The translations under genes and the position numbers were made by a program. Positions 48,190-55,213 of a stretch of 64,000 nucleotides of DNA are shown piece after piece. Every line of letters starts with the position of its first letter. Within the stretch, counting starts at the first letter, position 1. The stretch is from Exiguobacterium sp. s124 (GTDB lineage Bacteria; Bacillota; Bacilli; Exiguobacteriales; Exiguobacteriaceae), in assembly GCF_018617485.1 (NCBI RefSeq), contig NZ_JACSKH010000001.1, forward strand, positions 1,736,001 through 1,800,000. Direction: 5' to 3'. Under the pieces are notes generated by a model. That model saw only the letters and a list, made by a program, of their open reading frames with translations, was not told where the DNA came from and did no database searches.

Positions 48190-49072
48190 CCGCTGTTCCT
48201 CCTTCCTCGGGACCCGTTAGAAACGGTTCGTCTAGTGTCCGATCAATCACGTACATTTGTGAGAACTCATTGAAGTCGGCCTCCGGTTTGATCCGGGCGA
48301 CTTGCGAGACGCCATATTCATCCGTCTCGATCGACTCGATCGTACCGATGACGAGTCCGGCCGGGTAACGTCCCCCGAGTCCAGAGGTCGATACGATTTC
48401 TCCTTCTTTCAACTTGACGCTATTCGATACTTTCGTGAAGAATAACTCGTTCGTCTCCGTATCGAACCCGTCAATCGTCCCATATGTCGCTTTGCCGTCC
48501 GCATCTTTGACGACAGCCGAGACGTTGTTCGTCCGGTTGTTGTCGCTGAGCAGTTGCACTTGTGACGTATAGGCACTCGTTTGAATGACACGACCGACCA
48601 TTCCGCTCGCTGCGGTCACGGCCATGCCTTTCTCAACGCCGCGTTCAGAACCGACGTTGATGGTGACGTAGCGTTGCCAATCGTTCGGTGTCCGACCGAT
48701 GACCTCCGCAGGAATGAGGTCGAAGTCGCGTAACGACTTGTCTTTCGCTTCGACCATTTTTCGAAGCTCCTCATTCTCACGGCGCAAGTCATCTGCCTCA
48801 ACCGATACCTCGGCGTACTTCGCCAAATGTTCTTTTAGTTGGCGGTTCTCTTCGTAGATGTCGCGGACGTCCGAGATGGATGAGACCGTCGAGTCCATCC
48901 ATCCGATTGGTACCGCGAACACTCGCTGGAACGTGCCGACCACATCACGCGTGACGTCTTGGTACCAGGCTGATTCCGATCGTCCTCGAATCGAAACCCC
49001 TAAAATAACGAAAAACAAGATCAGTACAATTAGCGTGATGATGAGCTTTTTATTGCGTACGAATCGGCTCAT
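48182..49072 (-). CDS. mreC: Rod shape-determining protein MreC
   Basis: Bitopic extracytoplasmic protein of the elongasome. The 296-residue protein has a short cytoplasmic tail, one membrane segment (LIITLIVLILFFVILGVSI), a coiled coil (about residues 70-110, YEENRQLKEHLAKYAEVSVE) and a C-terminal double beta-barrel (VNVGSERGVEKGMAVT-like region). ATG 49072 follows GAGAGGTGA. Lies between mreB and mreD. Confidence 0.95.
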   Translation of the reverse strand: MSRFVRNKKLIITLIVLILFFVILGVSIRGRSESAWYQDVTRDVVGTFQRVFAVPIGWMDSTVSSISDVRDIYEENRQLKEHLAKYAEVSVEADDLRRENEELRKMVEAKDKSLRDFDLIPAEVIGRTPNDWQRYVTINVGSERGVEKGMAVTAASGMVGRVIQTSAYTSQVQLLSDNNRTNNVSAVVKDADGKATYGTIDGFDTETNELFFTKVSNSVKLKEGEIVSTSGLGGRYPAGLVIGTIESIETDEYGVSQVARIKPEADFNEFSQMYVIDRTLDEPFLTGPEEGGTAGE

Positions 49073-49085
49073 CGTGTCTCACCTC

Positions 49086-50123
49086 TCATCGACGTGACGA
49101 GATGCCTGATTTCGAACGGAGGACGTCCATCATTTCAAGAGATTTTCCTGTACCGACTGCTACACAGTCGAGTGGCTCATCCGCAACGAGTGTCGGGATG
49201 TGCGTCTCGTCTGAGATGACGTCGTCCAAGTTTTTGAGGAGCGCGCCGCCGCCTGTCAAGACGATTCCACGGTCCATTACGTCAGCCGCGAGTTCTGGTG
49301 GTGTTTGTTCAAGGGTCTGCTTGACACCTGCCAAGATGGCTTCGACTGTATCCGAGAGTGCTTCGCATACTTCTGTAGACGACACTTCGATTTGTTTCGG
49401 AAGTCCCGTCACGAGGTCACGACCACGGATTTCCATCTTCTCCGCCTCGTTCGATGCGTCGATGCGCGCCGAACCGACTTCCATTTTGAGCGTCTCGGCC
49501 GTACGTTCCCCGATCATGAGGTTGTACTTGTTTTTGATGTAACGAATAATGGCGTCGTCCATTTCGTCACCACCGACACGAATTGATTGGCTTGTCACGA
49601 TGCCGCCGAGTGAGATCACTGCGACTTCGGTCGTACCGCCACCGATATCCACGACCATCGAGCCAGTCGGTTCCCAAACCGGGAGACCTGCGCCGATTGC
49701 TGCCGCGAACGGTTCTTCGATTGTGTATGCTTCACGAGCCCCTGCTTGTTTCGCAGCGTCTTCGACAGCACGTTTTTCAACAGACGTGATACCACTTGGT
49801 ACACAAATCATGACGTTCGTCTTCGATGAGAACAAACCGCCTTTTGATTTTTGAGCTTGTTCCATGAAGTATTTAATCATCGTTGCTGTCGTTTCAAAGT
49901 CAGCGATAACGCCGTCTTTCATCGGACGACGAGCAGAGACGTTCCCTGGCGTACGTCCAATCATATCTTTGGCCTGGTTACCAACGGCCTCAATTCTACC
50001 TGTATCTGTACGGAACGCCACAACGGACGGTTCACGAACAACAATTCCTTGACCCTTTACGTAAACGAGCGTGTTAGCCGTTCCAAGGTCGATTCCGATT
50101 TCTCGGTTAAAACTACGAAACAT
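49086..50123 (-). CDS. mreB: Actin-like rod shape-determining protein MreB
   Basis: Cytoskeletal ATPase guiding cell-wall synthesis. The 345-residue protein has phosphate-1 [12 protein letters not shown] (near residue 9), phosphate-2 [16 protein letters not shown] and adenosine motif [15 protein letters not shown] (near 285). ATG 50123 with GAGGAG eight bases upstream; the frame extends to 50192 without a ribosome site. A clear TATAAT lies upstream. First gene of mreB-mreC-mreD-minC-minD. Confidence 0.96.
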   Translation of the reverse strand: MFRSFNREIGIDLGTANTLVYVKGQGIVVREPSVVAFRTDTGRIEAVGNQAKDMIGRTPGNVSARRPMKDGVIADFETTATMIKYFMEQAQKSKGGLFSSKTNVMICVPSGITSVEKRAVEDAAKQAGAREAYTIEEPFAAAIGAGLPVWEPTGSMVVDIGGGTTEVAVISLGGIVTSQSIRVGGDEMDDAIIRYIKNKYNLMIGERTAETLKMEVGSARIDASNEAEKMEIRGRDLVTGLPKQIEVSSTEVCEALSDTVEAILAGVKQTLEQTPPELAADVMDRGIVLTGGGALLKNLDDVISDETHIPTLVADEPLDCVAVGTGKSLEMMDVLRSKSGISSRR

Positions 50124-50157
50124 AGGTGTTGCTCCTCTCTTCGTTACACTATTTTTT

Positions 50158-50163
50158 ATTATA
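50158..50163 (-). promoter_or_regulatory. Probable -10 of the mre-min operon
   Basis: Perfect TATAAT on the minus strand 35 bases before mreB, with TTTTCA 16 bases upstream as a moderate -35. Confidence 0.5.
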
Positions 50164-50278
50164 ACGGAAAAATCATGTTTGAAAACGTTCATTCGATTAC
50201 AGGTTATTTACAATAACCGCATCTCAGTCCTGTCTCACCGTCTACTAGTTTGCCTTCTTTTGAGGAAAAAGGCAAATC

Positions 50279-50307
50279 AAAAAAAGCAGACGCGAGTAGG
50301 CGTCTGC
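50279..50307 (-). terminator. Terminator after the membrane protein gene at 50.3 kb
   Basis: GCAGACGC and GCGTCTGC (50286-50307) are followed on the minus strand by seven T. Confidence 0.82.
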
Positions 50308-50321
50308 CTAAGAGAGAACGG

Positions 50322-50762
50322 TTACAAACCTGGTTGGAGCGGGAGGAGTAACATCGCGCCGTAGAAGAAGACAGAGAAGATCAGCACCGGTCGAAAGAAG
50401 CGGGACGGTTTCACACGCGTCGCTCCGGCTAAAAAGCTTGTCGTCGTCATCACGAATATATAGATTCCAACATACATGAGAAGTAAGCGGACGAGCACCG
50501 TCCAGATTCCGAGTTGATCGAGTTCATTGAAAGAGACTACCACCAGACCAAGATAGCCGATGAGTGATAGAACACCTACTCCGACACCGACGATTGGTGA
50601 GACACGGTCGAGCCAGTGGTCCTCGTCGAACCGAAGGAATAGTGCCGTACTCACGAATAAAAACAGGACGAACAGGACGAGCGAGAAGATGGTCGCGTCT
50701 AGTTGGACGTAGCTCACGAGGAGCGATACGCCAAGCATGAACAACCAGATGATTTTTTCCAT
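50322..50762 (-). CDS. Multi-pass membrane protein, unknown
   Basis: I do not recognise the family. The 146-residue protein has about five hydrophobic segments, with a polar loop around FDEDHWLDRVSP between the second and third and a short basic stretch (TRVKPSRFFRP) before the last. ATG 50762 has GAGGTG six bases upstream; a longer frame to 50798 has no ribosome site. Base composition still matches the backbone, and the stop is followed by a terminator, so it appears to be a complete gene, lying just outside the AT-rich stretch. Confidence 0.65.
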   Translation of the reverse strand: MEKIIWLFMLGVSLLVSYVQLDATIFSLVLFVLFLFVSTALFLRFDEDHWLDRVSPIVGVGVGVLSLIGYLGLVVVSFNELDQLGIWTVLVRLLLMYVGIYIFVMTTTSFLAGATRVKPSRFFRPVLIFSVFFYGAMLLLPLQPGL

Positions 50763-50836
50763 GTTGAACACCTCACCTGATATTTTATCAAAGTCCACGA
50801 ATCAATTGGAGGAAATTGTATATTCTTTCTCCCTCG

Positions 50837-51451
50837 TCACAGTTTCTTCAATAAATGAAGGATAGATTGTTGCAAGGAGATGTGGAGATTGTCTTCGTTT
50901 AATCGGATGTACAGACTTTTCAAAAATGTTTTCACGTTATGAACGACATACCAATACGATTCCTCATCAAGATGTTGTTTACGCTCCTCCAGAAGATGTG
51001 GGAACCGCTCTACATGATGAAGGAGGATTTCAGAATCCAACCCCCGTTCGAGTAAACGTAGGACTGGATTGATAAGACGTTCGTCTTCATCATGCGCCAA
51101 TATGTCGGAACGCATGATTTGTTCGATGATGATATTGAAAAGTTCAGGAAATGACTTCGGATTGAGTTTGGGATTTGCGATGAGCTCGTCTACCGCATCT
51201 GCAGCATGGGCAATCGAGTGGGCCCATCCCTTCCCATTTACGTATCCTCTTGTGTCTTTCTCTAATGTTAAATATTGAATAAGAGCAGTCGTTGTCCGCT
51301 TAAACTGCTCCTCTGCCAAAAAGTCCTCTTCTATATCCCGATGGAGGATCAATGCTATCATTAAAGTCGTGAACGCTCTCGTGAAAACCGCATCCGACTC
51401 TCTTTCCTCAATAATTATTACAATGCTCTCTGTGATATCTTCCTTACTCAC
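50837..51451 (-). pseudogene. DUF2785 family gene, apparently truncated at the 5' end
   Basis: The translated 204 residues match the C-terminal part of DUF2785 proteins (SDAVFTRAFTTLMIALILHRD, YVNGKGWAHSIAHAADAVDE, the second motif is the family hallmark). Full family members are about 270 residues, so about 70 N-terminal residues appear absent. The only start, GTG 51451, lacks a ribosome site, and the DNA beyond it turns abruptly AT-rich. I infer truncation by an insertion or deletion at about 51455; it could still be expressed. Family function is unknown. Confidence 0.5.
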
Positions 51452-51498
51452 AATTTAAGGTTAGAATTTATTATCTTCACCCTAACTATATAAACAAT

Positions 51499-51963
51499 TT
51501 AAGAATAGAAACCGATTTTTTTTAAATGTTCATCTCTTACTCGGATTAATTCAAAAAGAAACTTTCTATCTTCATCCAAGAATTTTTCATCGTTTGAATA
51601 TGAACTTTCTTCACCTGTCAACAAAAGTTTCACTTCAAATTCTCTACGTATTTCGTCTTGATACCTCCATAAGATATTATAAAGATTTGAATCTACAAGA
51701 TGGCGATTTCTTGAAAAAATTAAATCAATTTTCTTTACGTCATTCATGGAAAGACCTTCATAATAACCATTTTGAATAATGTATTTTTCGATGTCTACAA
51801 GTATAGGACTATATATTTCTTCTACTGCCTTTTCAGATAATTTCAAAGAAAAATCAACTCTTTTATTTTTCTCATAGTAACGTGCGGCTAAAATTGCCGC
51901 CAAAGCAACTGTAAAAATCGGCGATACCATTTTGCCTATCTCAATCCAAGTCTGAGTCGTCAT
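51499..51963 (-). CDS. Orphan protein with one N-terminal membrane helix
   Basis: I recognise no family. The 154-residue protein has an N-terminal hydrophobic helix (MVSPIFTVALAAILAARYY), then a charged, helical cytoplasmic region rich in Lys and Glu (SLKLSEKAVEEIYSPILVDI), ending EHLKKIGFYS. GGTGAT lies six bases before ATG 51963. Codon use and base composition are clearly more AT-rich than the neighbours, so horizontal transfer is likely. It is divergent from the gene at 52149. A membrane-tethered effector or defence component is possible, but only as speculation from the setting. Confidence 0.55.
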   Translation of the reverse strand: MTTQTWIEIGKMVSPIFTVALAAILAARYYEKNKRVDFSLKLSEKAVEEIYSPILVDIEKYIIQNGYYEGLSMNDVKKIDLIFSRNRHLVDSNLYNILWRYQDEIRREFEVKLLLTGEESSYSNDEKFLDEDRKFLFELIRVRDEHLKKIGFYS

Positions 51964-52148
51964 TAAATCACCACTTTTTTAATAATAATTACGCAATAAA
52001 GTTCAATGAACCTAATTACCGCTATCTATCATTATAAATATATCACTCAATTAACCATTTTCGCTTCTGTCTTTCACGTGATTATCTTCTACTATTTTCC
52101 TAATTAAAAACTTATACTAACATCATGAAATATTAAAGGAGTCTACAT
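51964..52148. other. AT-rich divergent intergenic region of the orphan pair
   Basis: About 185 bases with multiple A/T-rich -10-like elements (e.g. TATACT at about 52110). No clear -35, repeat or binding palindrome stands out; promoters for both genes must lie here. Confidence 0.4.
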
Positions 52149-52907
52149 ATGAAACGTGAGCATATAAATTACCCAATGATTCTCAAGTCCGCAAAAGACA
52201 TGGATTTCAAAAAGATTATTGCTGATACGCTAGATTTTGGCATTTCTTCAAATTTGAGTTTTCCTTTACCTGCACGCGCGATTTTAGACCACTGTGAAAC
52301 ATTTCTGCAAAGTCTTCGCGTAAACTATCTAGATGTTTTGATGGCAAAAGTATATATCGATTGCGAGCGTGATCAAGACTATTTAAAAGAATTATTTTCA
52401 CAACTGACAAAAAATGAAGCACTCATTGCTTATATCGGTAGAGCTTCAGAAGTCTCTAAACAAACTCATAGCAATCAAGCAACTATACTTTTAGGAATAT
52501 ATTCAGGACAAATAGTTGTAAAGCCCGAACTGTTAGAGAATCATATTTCTATAGTAATGTTAGAAATTCTATCAAGTTTGAATGATACTGATATTAATCA
52601 TTTTTGCTTATTATACGATTTCTTAATTTGTAATCCAGAGTCGGATATCGTTTCACACCAAGCCTATTATGGTTTCAATGAAATGAAACACGGATCATTC
52701 CTCAAAGAACAAATACAAGTTGACCCTAATTTAGTTTCATATTTTACAAGCGCTAATAAATTTATAAACTTGGGATTAATATCAAAAGGTGCTAGTACTT
52801 GGGGTGCTATTGATAATTTTATAGTTACAACCAATATTTATAGCACTTCTCTTAAAGATTTGATTCTAGAATACGAAGAACTTTCAAAGTATAAGATATC
52901 ACCATAA
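52149..52907 (+). CDS. Orphan protein of 252 residues, unknown
   Basis: I recognise no domain. The protein looks mainly alpha-helical and soluble (LKELFSQLTKNEALIAYIGR, ISIVMLEILSSLNDTDINHF, FLICNPESDIVSHQ), with no signal peptide or membrane segment. An ideal AAAGGAG lies eight bases before ATG 52149, arguing for a living gene. Composition is AT-rich. It is divergent from the membrane-anchored orphan, and no transposase, integrase or repeat flanks the pair. Helical bundles of this size occur in some abortive-infection proteins, but no motif here supports that. Confidence 0.6.
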   Translation: MKREHINYPMILKSAKDMDFKKIIADTLDFGISSNLSFPLPARAILDHCETFLQSLRVNYLDVLMAKVYIDCERDQDYLKELFSQLTKNEALIAYIGRASEVSKQTHSNQATILLGIYSGQIVVKPELLENHISIVMLEILSSLNDTDINHFCLLYDFLICNPESDIVSHQAYYGFNEMKHGSFLKEQIQVDPNLVSYFTSANKFINLGLISKGASTWGAIDNFIVTTNIYSTSLKDLILEYEELSKYKISP

Positions 52908-53005
52908 TTTGAAAACTTCTGCAATCAGTATACAAAGTCCATACAGAACATTATAGTTCGTGGAATTCTCCTTCTATATTTGCAATCCCAAATTCTCAAT
53001 CACTC

Positions 53006-53134
53006 TTAAGACAAGTAATTGCGAATTTCATTCACACAATCAGCTCTATTTTTAAGATCATTTAGTTCACGCCTTGCACCCACAATCAAATGAAAAGCAG
53101 GCACCCTAATGCCTGCTTCCCACTCCTCACCCAT
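53006..53134 (-). other. 42-codon open frame overlapping radC end and its terminator; rest of gap empty
   Basis: A frame starting ATG 53134, inside the last codons of radC, encodes MGEEWEAGIRVPAFHLIVGA then RRELNDLKNRADCVNEIRNY plus LS and stops at 53006. The second half has protein-like composition and AT-rich codons. The radC terminator lies inside the frame, so translation is doubtful; it may be the tail of a gene lost when the island formed. Between 52908 and 53005 I see nothing else. Confidence 0.25.
53095..53118 (-). terminator. Terminator after radC
   Basis: AAGCAGGCA and TGCCTGCTT pair around a 6-base loop; four T follow on the minus strand. Confidence 0.75.
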
Positions 53135-53750
53135 TCATATATCCCCGCTGCTTCATGCTGACGTAATGGTCTTCCCCGATGATGACGTGATCGAGACACG
53201 CGATGCCGACGATGTTCCCCGCTTCGACCAACCGCTCGGACACTTCGATGTCTTCTCGACTCGGCGTCGCGTCACCGCTCGGATGATTGTGCACGGCGAT
53301 AAAACACGCCGCCGATAACTTGAGCGCTTCTCGGAACACATCGCGCGGATGCACGATCGACGAATTGAGTCCACCGACAAAGAGCGTCTTCCGGGCGATG
53401 AGTTGATTCTTCGTATTCAAGTACAGACAGACGAAATGCTCCTGATTCAAGAGCCTTAACTCATCTCGCAACAACTCATACGCATCCTGGGGCGACCGAA
53501 TCGTGGGCATACTCGCTTTCGGTTCTTCGACGTATCGAATCCCAATCGTGAACGCGGCGAGGAGCTGCTCCGCTTTCTTCTTCGTCATCCCTTCGATTTT
53601 GCACAAATCATGGACGGATGCCTGTGACAGCGCCCGTAACGTCGGATACACGTCCGAGATGCGGCGCGCCGTCTCCATCGGGTCGGGTCCCCGTCCTCCG
53701 ATTTGAAGCAATCTGGCGATAGCGGTCTCTACACTACGGTCAAGCACCAT
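53127..53750 (-). CDS. radC: DNA repair protein RadC (JAMM domain)
   Basis: The 207-residue protein has an N-terminal helix-hairpin-helix (IEGMTKKKAEQLLAAF) and a C-terminal MPN/JAMM domain with HNHPSGDATPSREDI, the metalloprotease-like metal motif. The cellular role remains unclear, despite the name; B. subtilis RadC is not needed for repair. ATG 53750 is chosen because GGTGAAGGA is six bases upstream; a GTG at 53783 overlaps the maf stop (GTGA). In B. subtilis it is followed by mreB; here the AT-rich island intervenes. Confidence 0.95.
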   Translation of the reverse strand: MVLDRSVETAIARLLQIGGRGPDPMETARRISDVYPTLRALSQASVHDLCKIEGMTKKKAEQLLAAFTIGIRYVEEPKASMPTIRSPQDAYELLRDELRLLNQEHFVCLYLNTKNQLIARKTLFVGGLNSSIVHPRDVFREALKLSAACFIAVHNHPSGDATPSREDIEVSERLVEAGNIVGIACLDHVIIGEDHYVSMKQRGYMNG

Positions 53751-53779
53751 GGTCATTCCTTCACCTACTTTCAAGGCAT

Positions 53780-54364
53780 TCACAGGAAGCGAGGCGTCAC
53801 CCCATGCCGGTCGAGCGTCTTGACGAGCGGATGGATCGGTAAGCCGACGACGTTGTAAAAATCACCTTCGATTTTCTCAACGAAAAGACCACCCGACCCT
53901 TGGATGCCATAGGCACCTGCCTTATCATACGGCTCTTCTGAATCGAGGTAGTCTTCCATCCAACTCTCGGGAATCACATCGAACGTTACATGCGTCGTCG
54001 TAACGAACAAGTCTTGGGTCGCACCGATGATGCTCACGCCAGTGAGCACTTCATGAGTCGAGCCGGATAAGCGTTCAAGCATCCGTTTCGCATCCTCCCG
54101 GTCAGTTGGTTTTTCCAAAATGACACCGTCTAAGACGACGACTGTATCCGCACCGATCACGATGGCATCTCGATGATCACGCGCCACGTCCAACGCTTTT
54201 TCGCGGGCGAGACGCCCGACATACTCACTCGGAGATTCCTTGCCGTCCGTCCCTTCCGTCACGTTCGATGGGATAACTTCATGCTCAATTCCTGCTTTAC
54301 GCAGTAGCTCGGTGCGTCGTGGTGACATCGAGGCGAGGATGACACGCTTCTGTGTTGTATTCAT
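53780..54364 (-). CDS. maf: Maf-type nucleotide pyrophosphatase
   Basis: House-cleaning dTTP/UTP pyrophosphatase. The 194-residue protein begins ILASMSPRRTELLRKAGIEHEV and has SPSEYVGRLAREKA, VIGADTVV and DKAGAYGIQG-like EEPYDKAGAYGIQGSGG, all family motifs. ATG 54364 follows AAGGAG; the longer frame to 54439 has none. Its end overlaps the radC frame, so maf-radC are one unit. Confidence 0.95.
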   Translation of the reverse strand: MNTTQKRVILASMSPRRTELLRKAGIEHEVIPSNVTEGTDGKESPSEYVGRLAREKALDVARDHRDAIVIGADTVVVLDGVILEKPTDREDAKRMLERLSGSTHEVLTGVSIIGATQDLFVTTTHVTFDVIPESWMEDYLDSEEPYDKAGAYGIQGSGGLFVEKIEGDFYNVVGLPIHPLVKTLDRHGVTPRFL

Positions 54365-54425
54365 TGTATCGACTCCTTCTCTTCTTCTGAAACGGGCTTC
54401 CTTGCCGTTTCTCACTTCTCTGTTG

Positions 54426-54454
54426 ATTGTAGGCAACACGCGTCATAAACACAA
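54426..54454 (-). promoter_or_regulatory. maf-radC promoter
   Basis: On the minus strand TTGTGT (54449-54454), 17 bases and TACAAT (54426-54431), just after the pilus operon terminator. Confidence 0.6.
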
Positions 54455-54466
54455 TCACTCGGGTCG

Positions 54467-54499
54467 AAAAAAACGCCCCTTCATTTTGTGAAGGGACGT
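54467..54499 (-). terminator. Terminator of the pilus operon
   Basis: ACGTCCCTTCA and TGAAGGGGCGT (G-U included) form the stem after pilO, followed by seven T on the minus strand. Confidence 0.85.
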
Positions 54500-54505
54500 G
54501 TCGAT

Positions 54506-55213
54506 TCATGGTGTCGTGTAATCATAGACCGGGATATCCTTTTGCTCGAACGCCGGTTCTGGGATGTAGCGATCTGGAACAAGCTGATCGAGGTCCGGGC
54601 GATAGAAAGCATCCAGTTCGACCGTAAAATCAAGCGCCTGTACTTCTTCGACCGTATTCGGTCCCGTCTCGGCAGGTCCTGTGAACTGGACCGTCCGCAA
54701 AACATGGATGCGGTTCATCGACTCGATTGATTCTAAGAACGAGACGAGGGCATCGTATGTCTCGGCCTGAAGGGTCACGGTTGAACGAACGGTCGAAGCA
54801 TTGACCGGTGCAACGTCTGTCGGTTCAGCCGGTTCGTTCGTCTCACTGACGTCAGCCGGATTGAACGGTTCGACCGTCTCGGGTACTTCCGACTCAGCCA
54901 CCAAACCGTCCGCGAAGGCGATGCTTGTCACATCAACACCAGCGAGCAGGCTCGCCTGAGACAACGCCTCGACGACCGTGTCGAGTGCAGGGGCTGTCGG
55001 AACGCGTGTCTGGAGCGTTTGTGAGTCCGCCACATCAACGGCTTTGCCTTCCTGACGCAACAGTTCAAGTTTCGTCCGTTCAAGCGAGAGGTCGCGTTCA
55101 AGCGCCTCGACTTCACCTTGTTTGATGAAATACGTATATCCGAAGTAAGCCGGTGCTACGATGGCTATGAGGAGGCAAATCGCAAATAACGCATAAATTG
55201 TCGAACGTTTCAT
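54506..55213 (-). CDS. pilO: PilO-like type IV pilus assembly protein
   Basis: Inner-membrane alignment component. The 235-residue protein has a short cytoplasmic start, one membrane helix (IYALFAICLLIAIVAPAYFGY), a coiled-coil (VEALERDLSLERTKLELLRQ), an acidic Pro/Glu-rich linker (about residues 112-140) and a C-terminal ferredoxin-like domain (ALVSFLESIESMNRIHVLRT). The ATG overlaps the upstream pilM-pilN stop by four bases (ATGA). Sequence identity in this family is low; the call rests on layout and position after PilM/PilN. Confidence 0.75.
   Translation of the reverse strand: MKRSTIYALFAICLLIAIVAPAYFGYTYFIKQGEVEALERDLSLERTKLELLRQEGKAVDVADSQTLQTRVPTAPALDTVVEALSQASLLAGVDVTSIAFADGLVAESEVPETVEPFNPADVSETNEPAEPTDVAPVNASTVRSTVTLQAETYDALVSFLESIESMNRIHVLRTVQFTGPAETGPNTVEEVQALDFTVELDAFYRPDLDQLVPDRYIPEPAFEQKDIPVYDYTTP

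Noticed and set aside
50249-50278. TTTGCCTT/AAGGCAAA hairpin near the mreB upstream region as a second terminator
   Set aside because: The stem is short and has no T-run on either side beyond a few bases; the stronger hairpin at 50286-50307 explains termination.
50837-53126. Island as an insertion sequence or prophage fragment
   Set aside because: No transposase, integrase, phage structural gene, terminal inverted repeat or target duplication could be seen.
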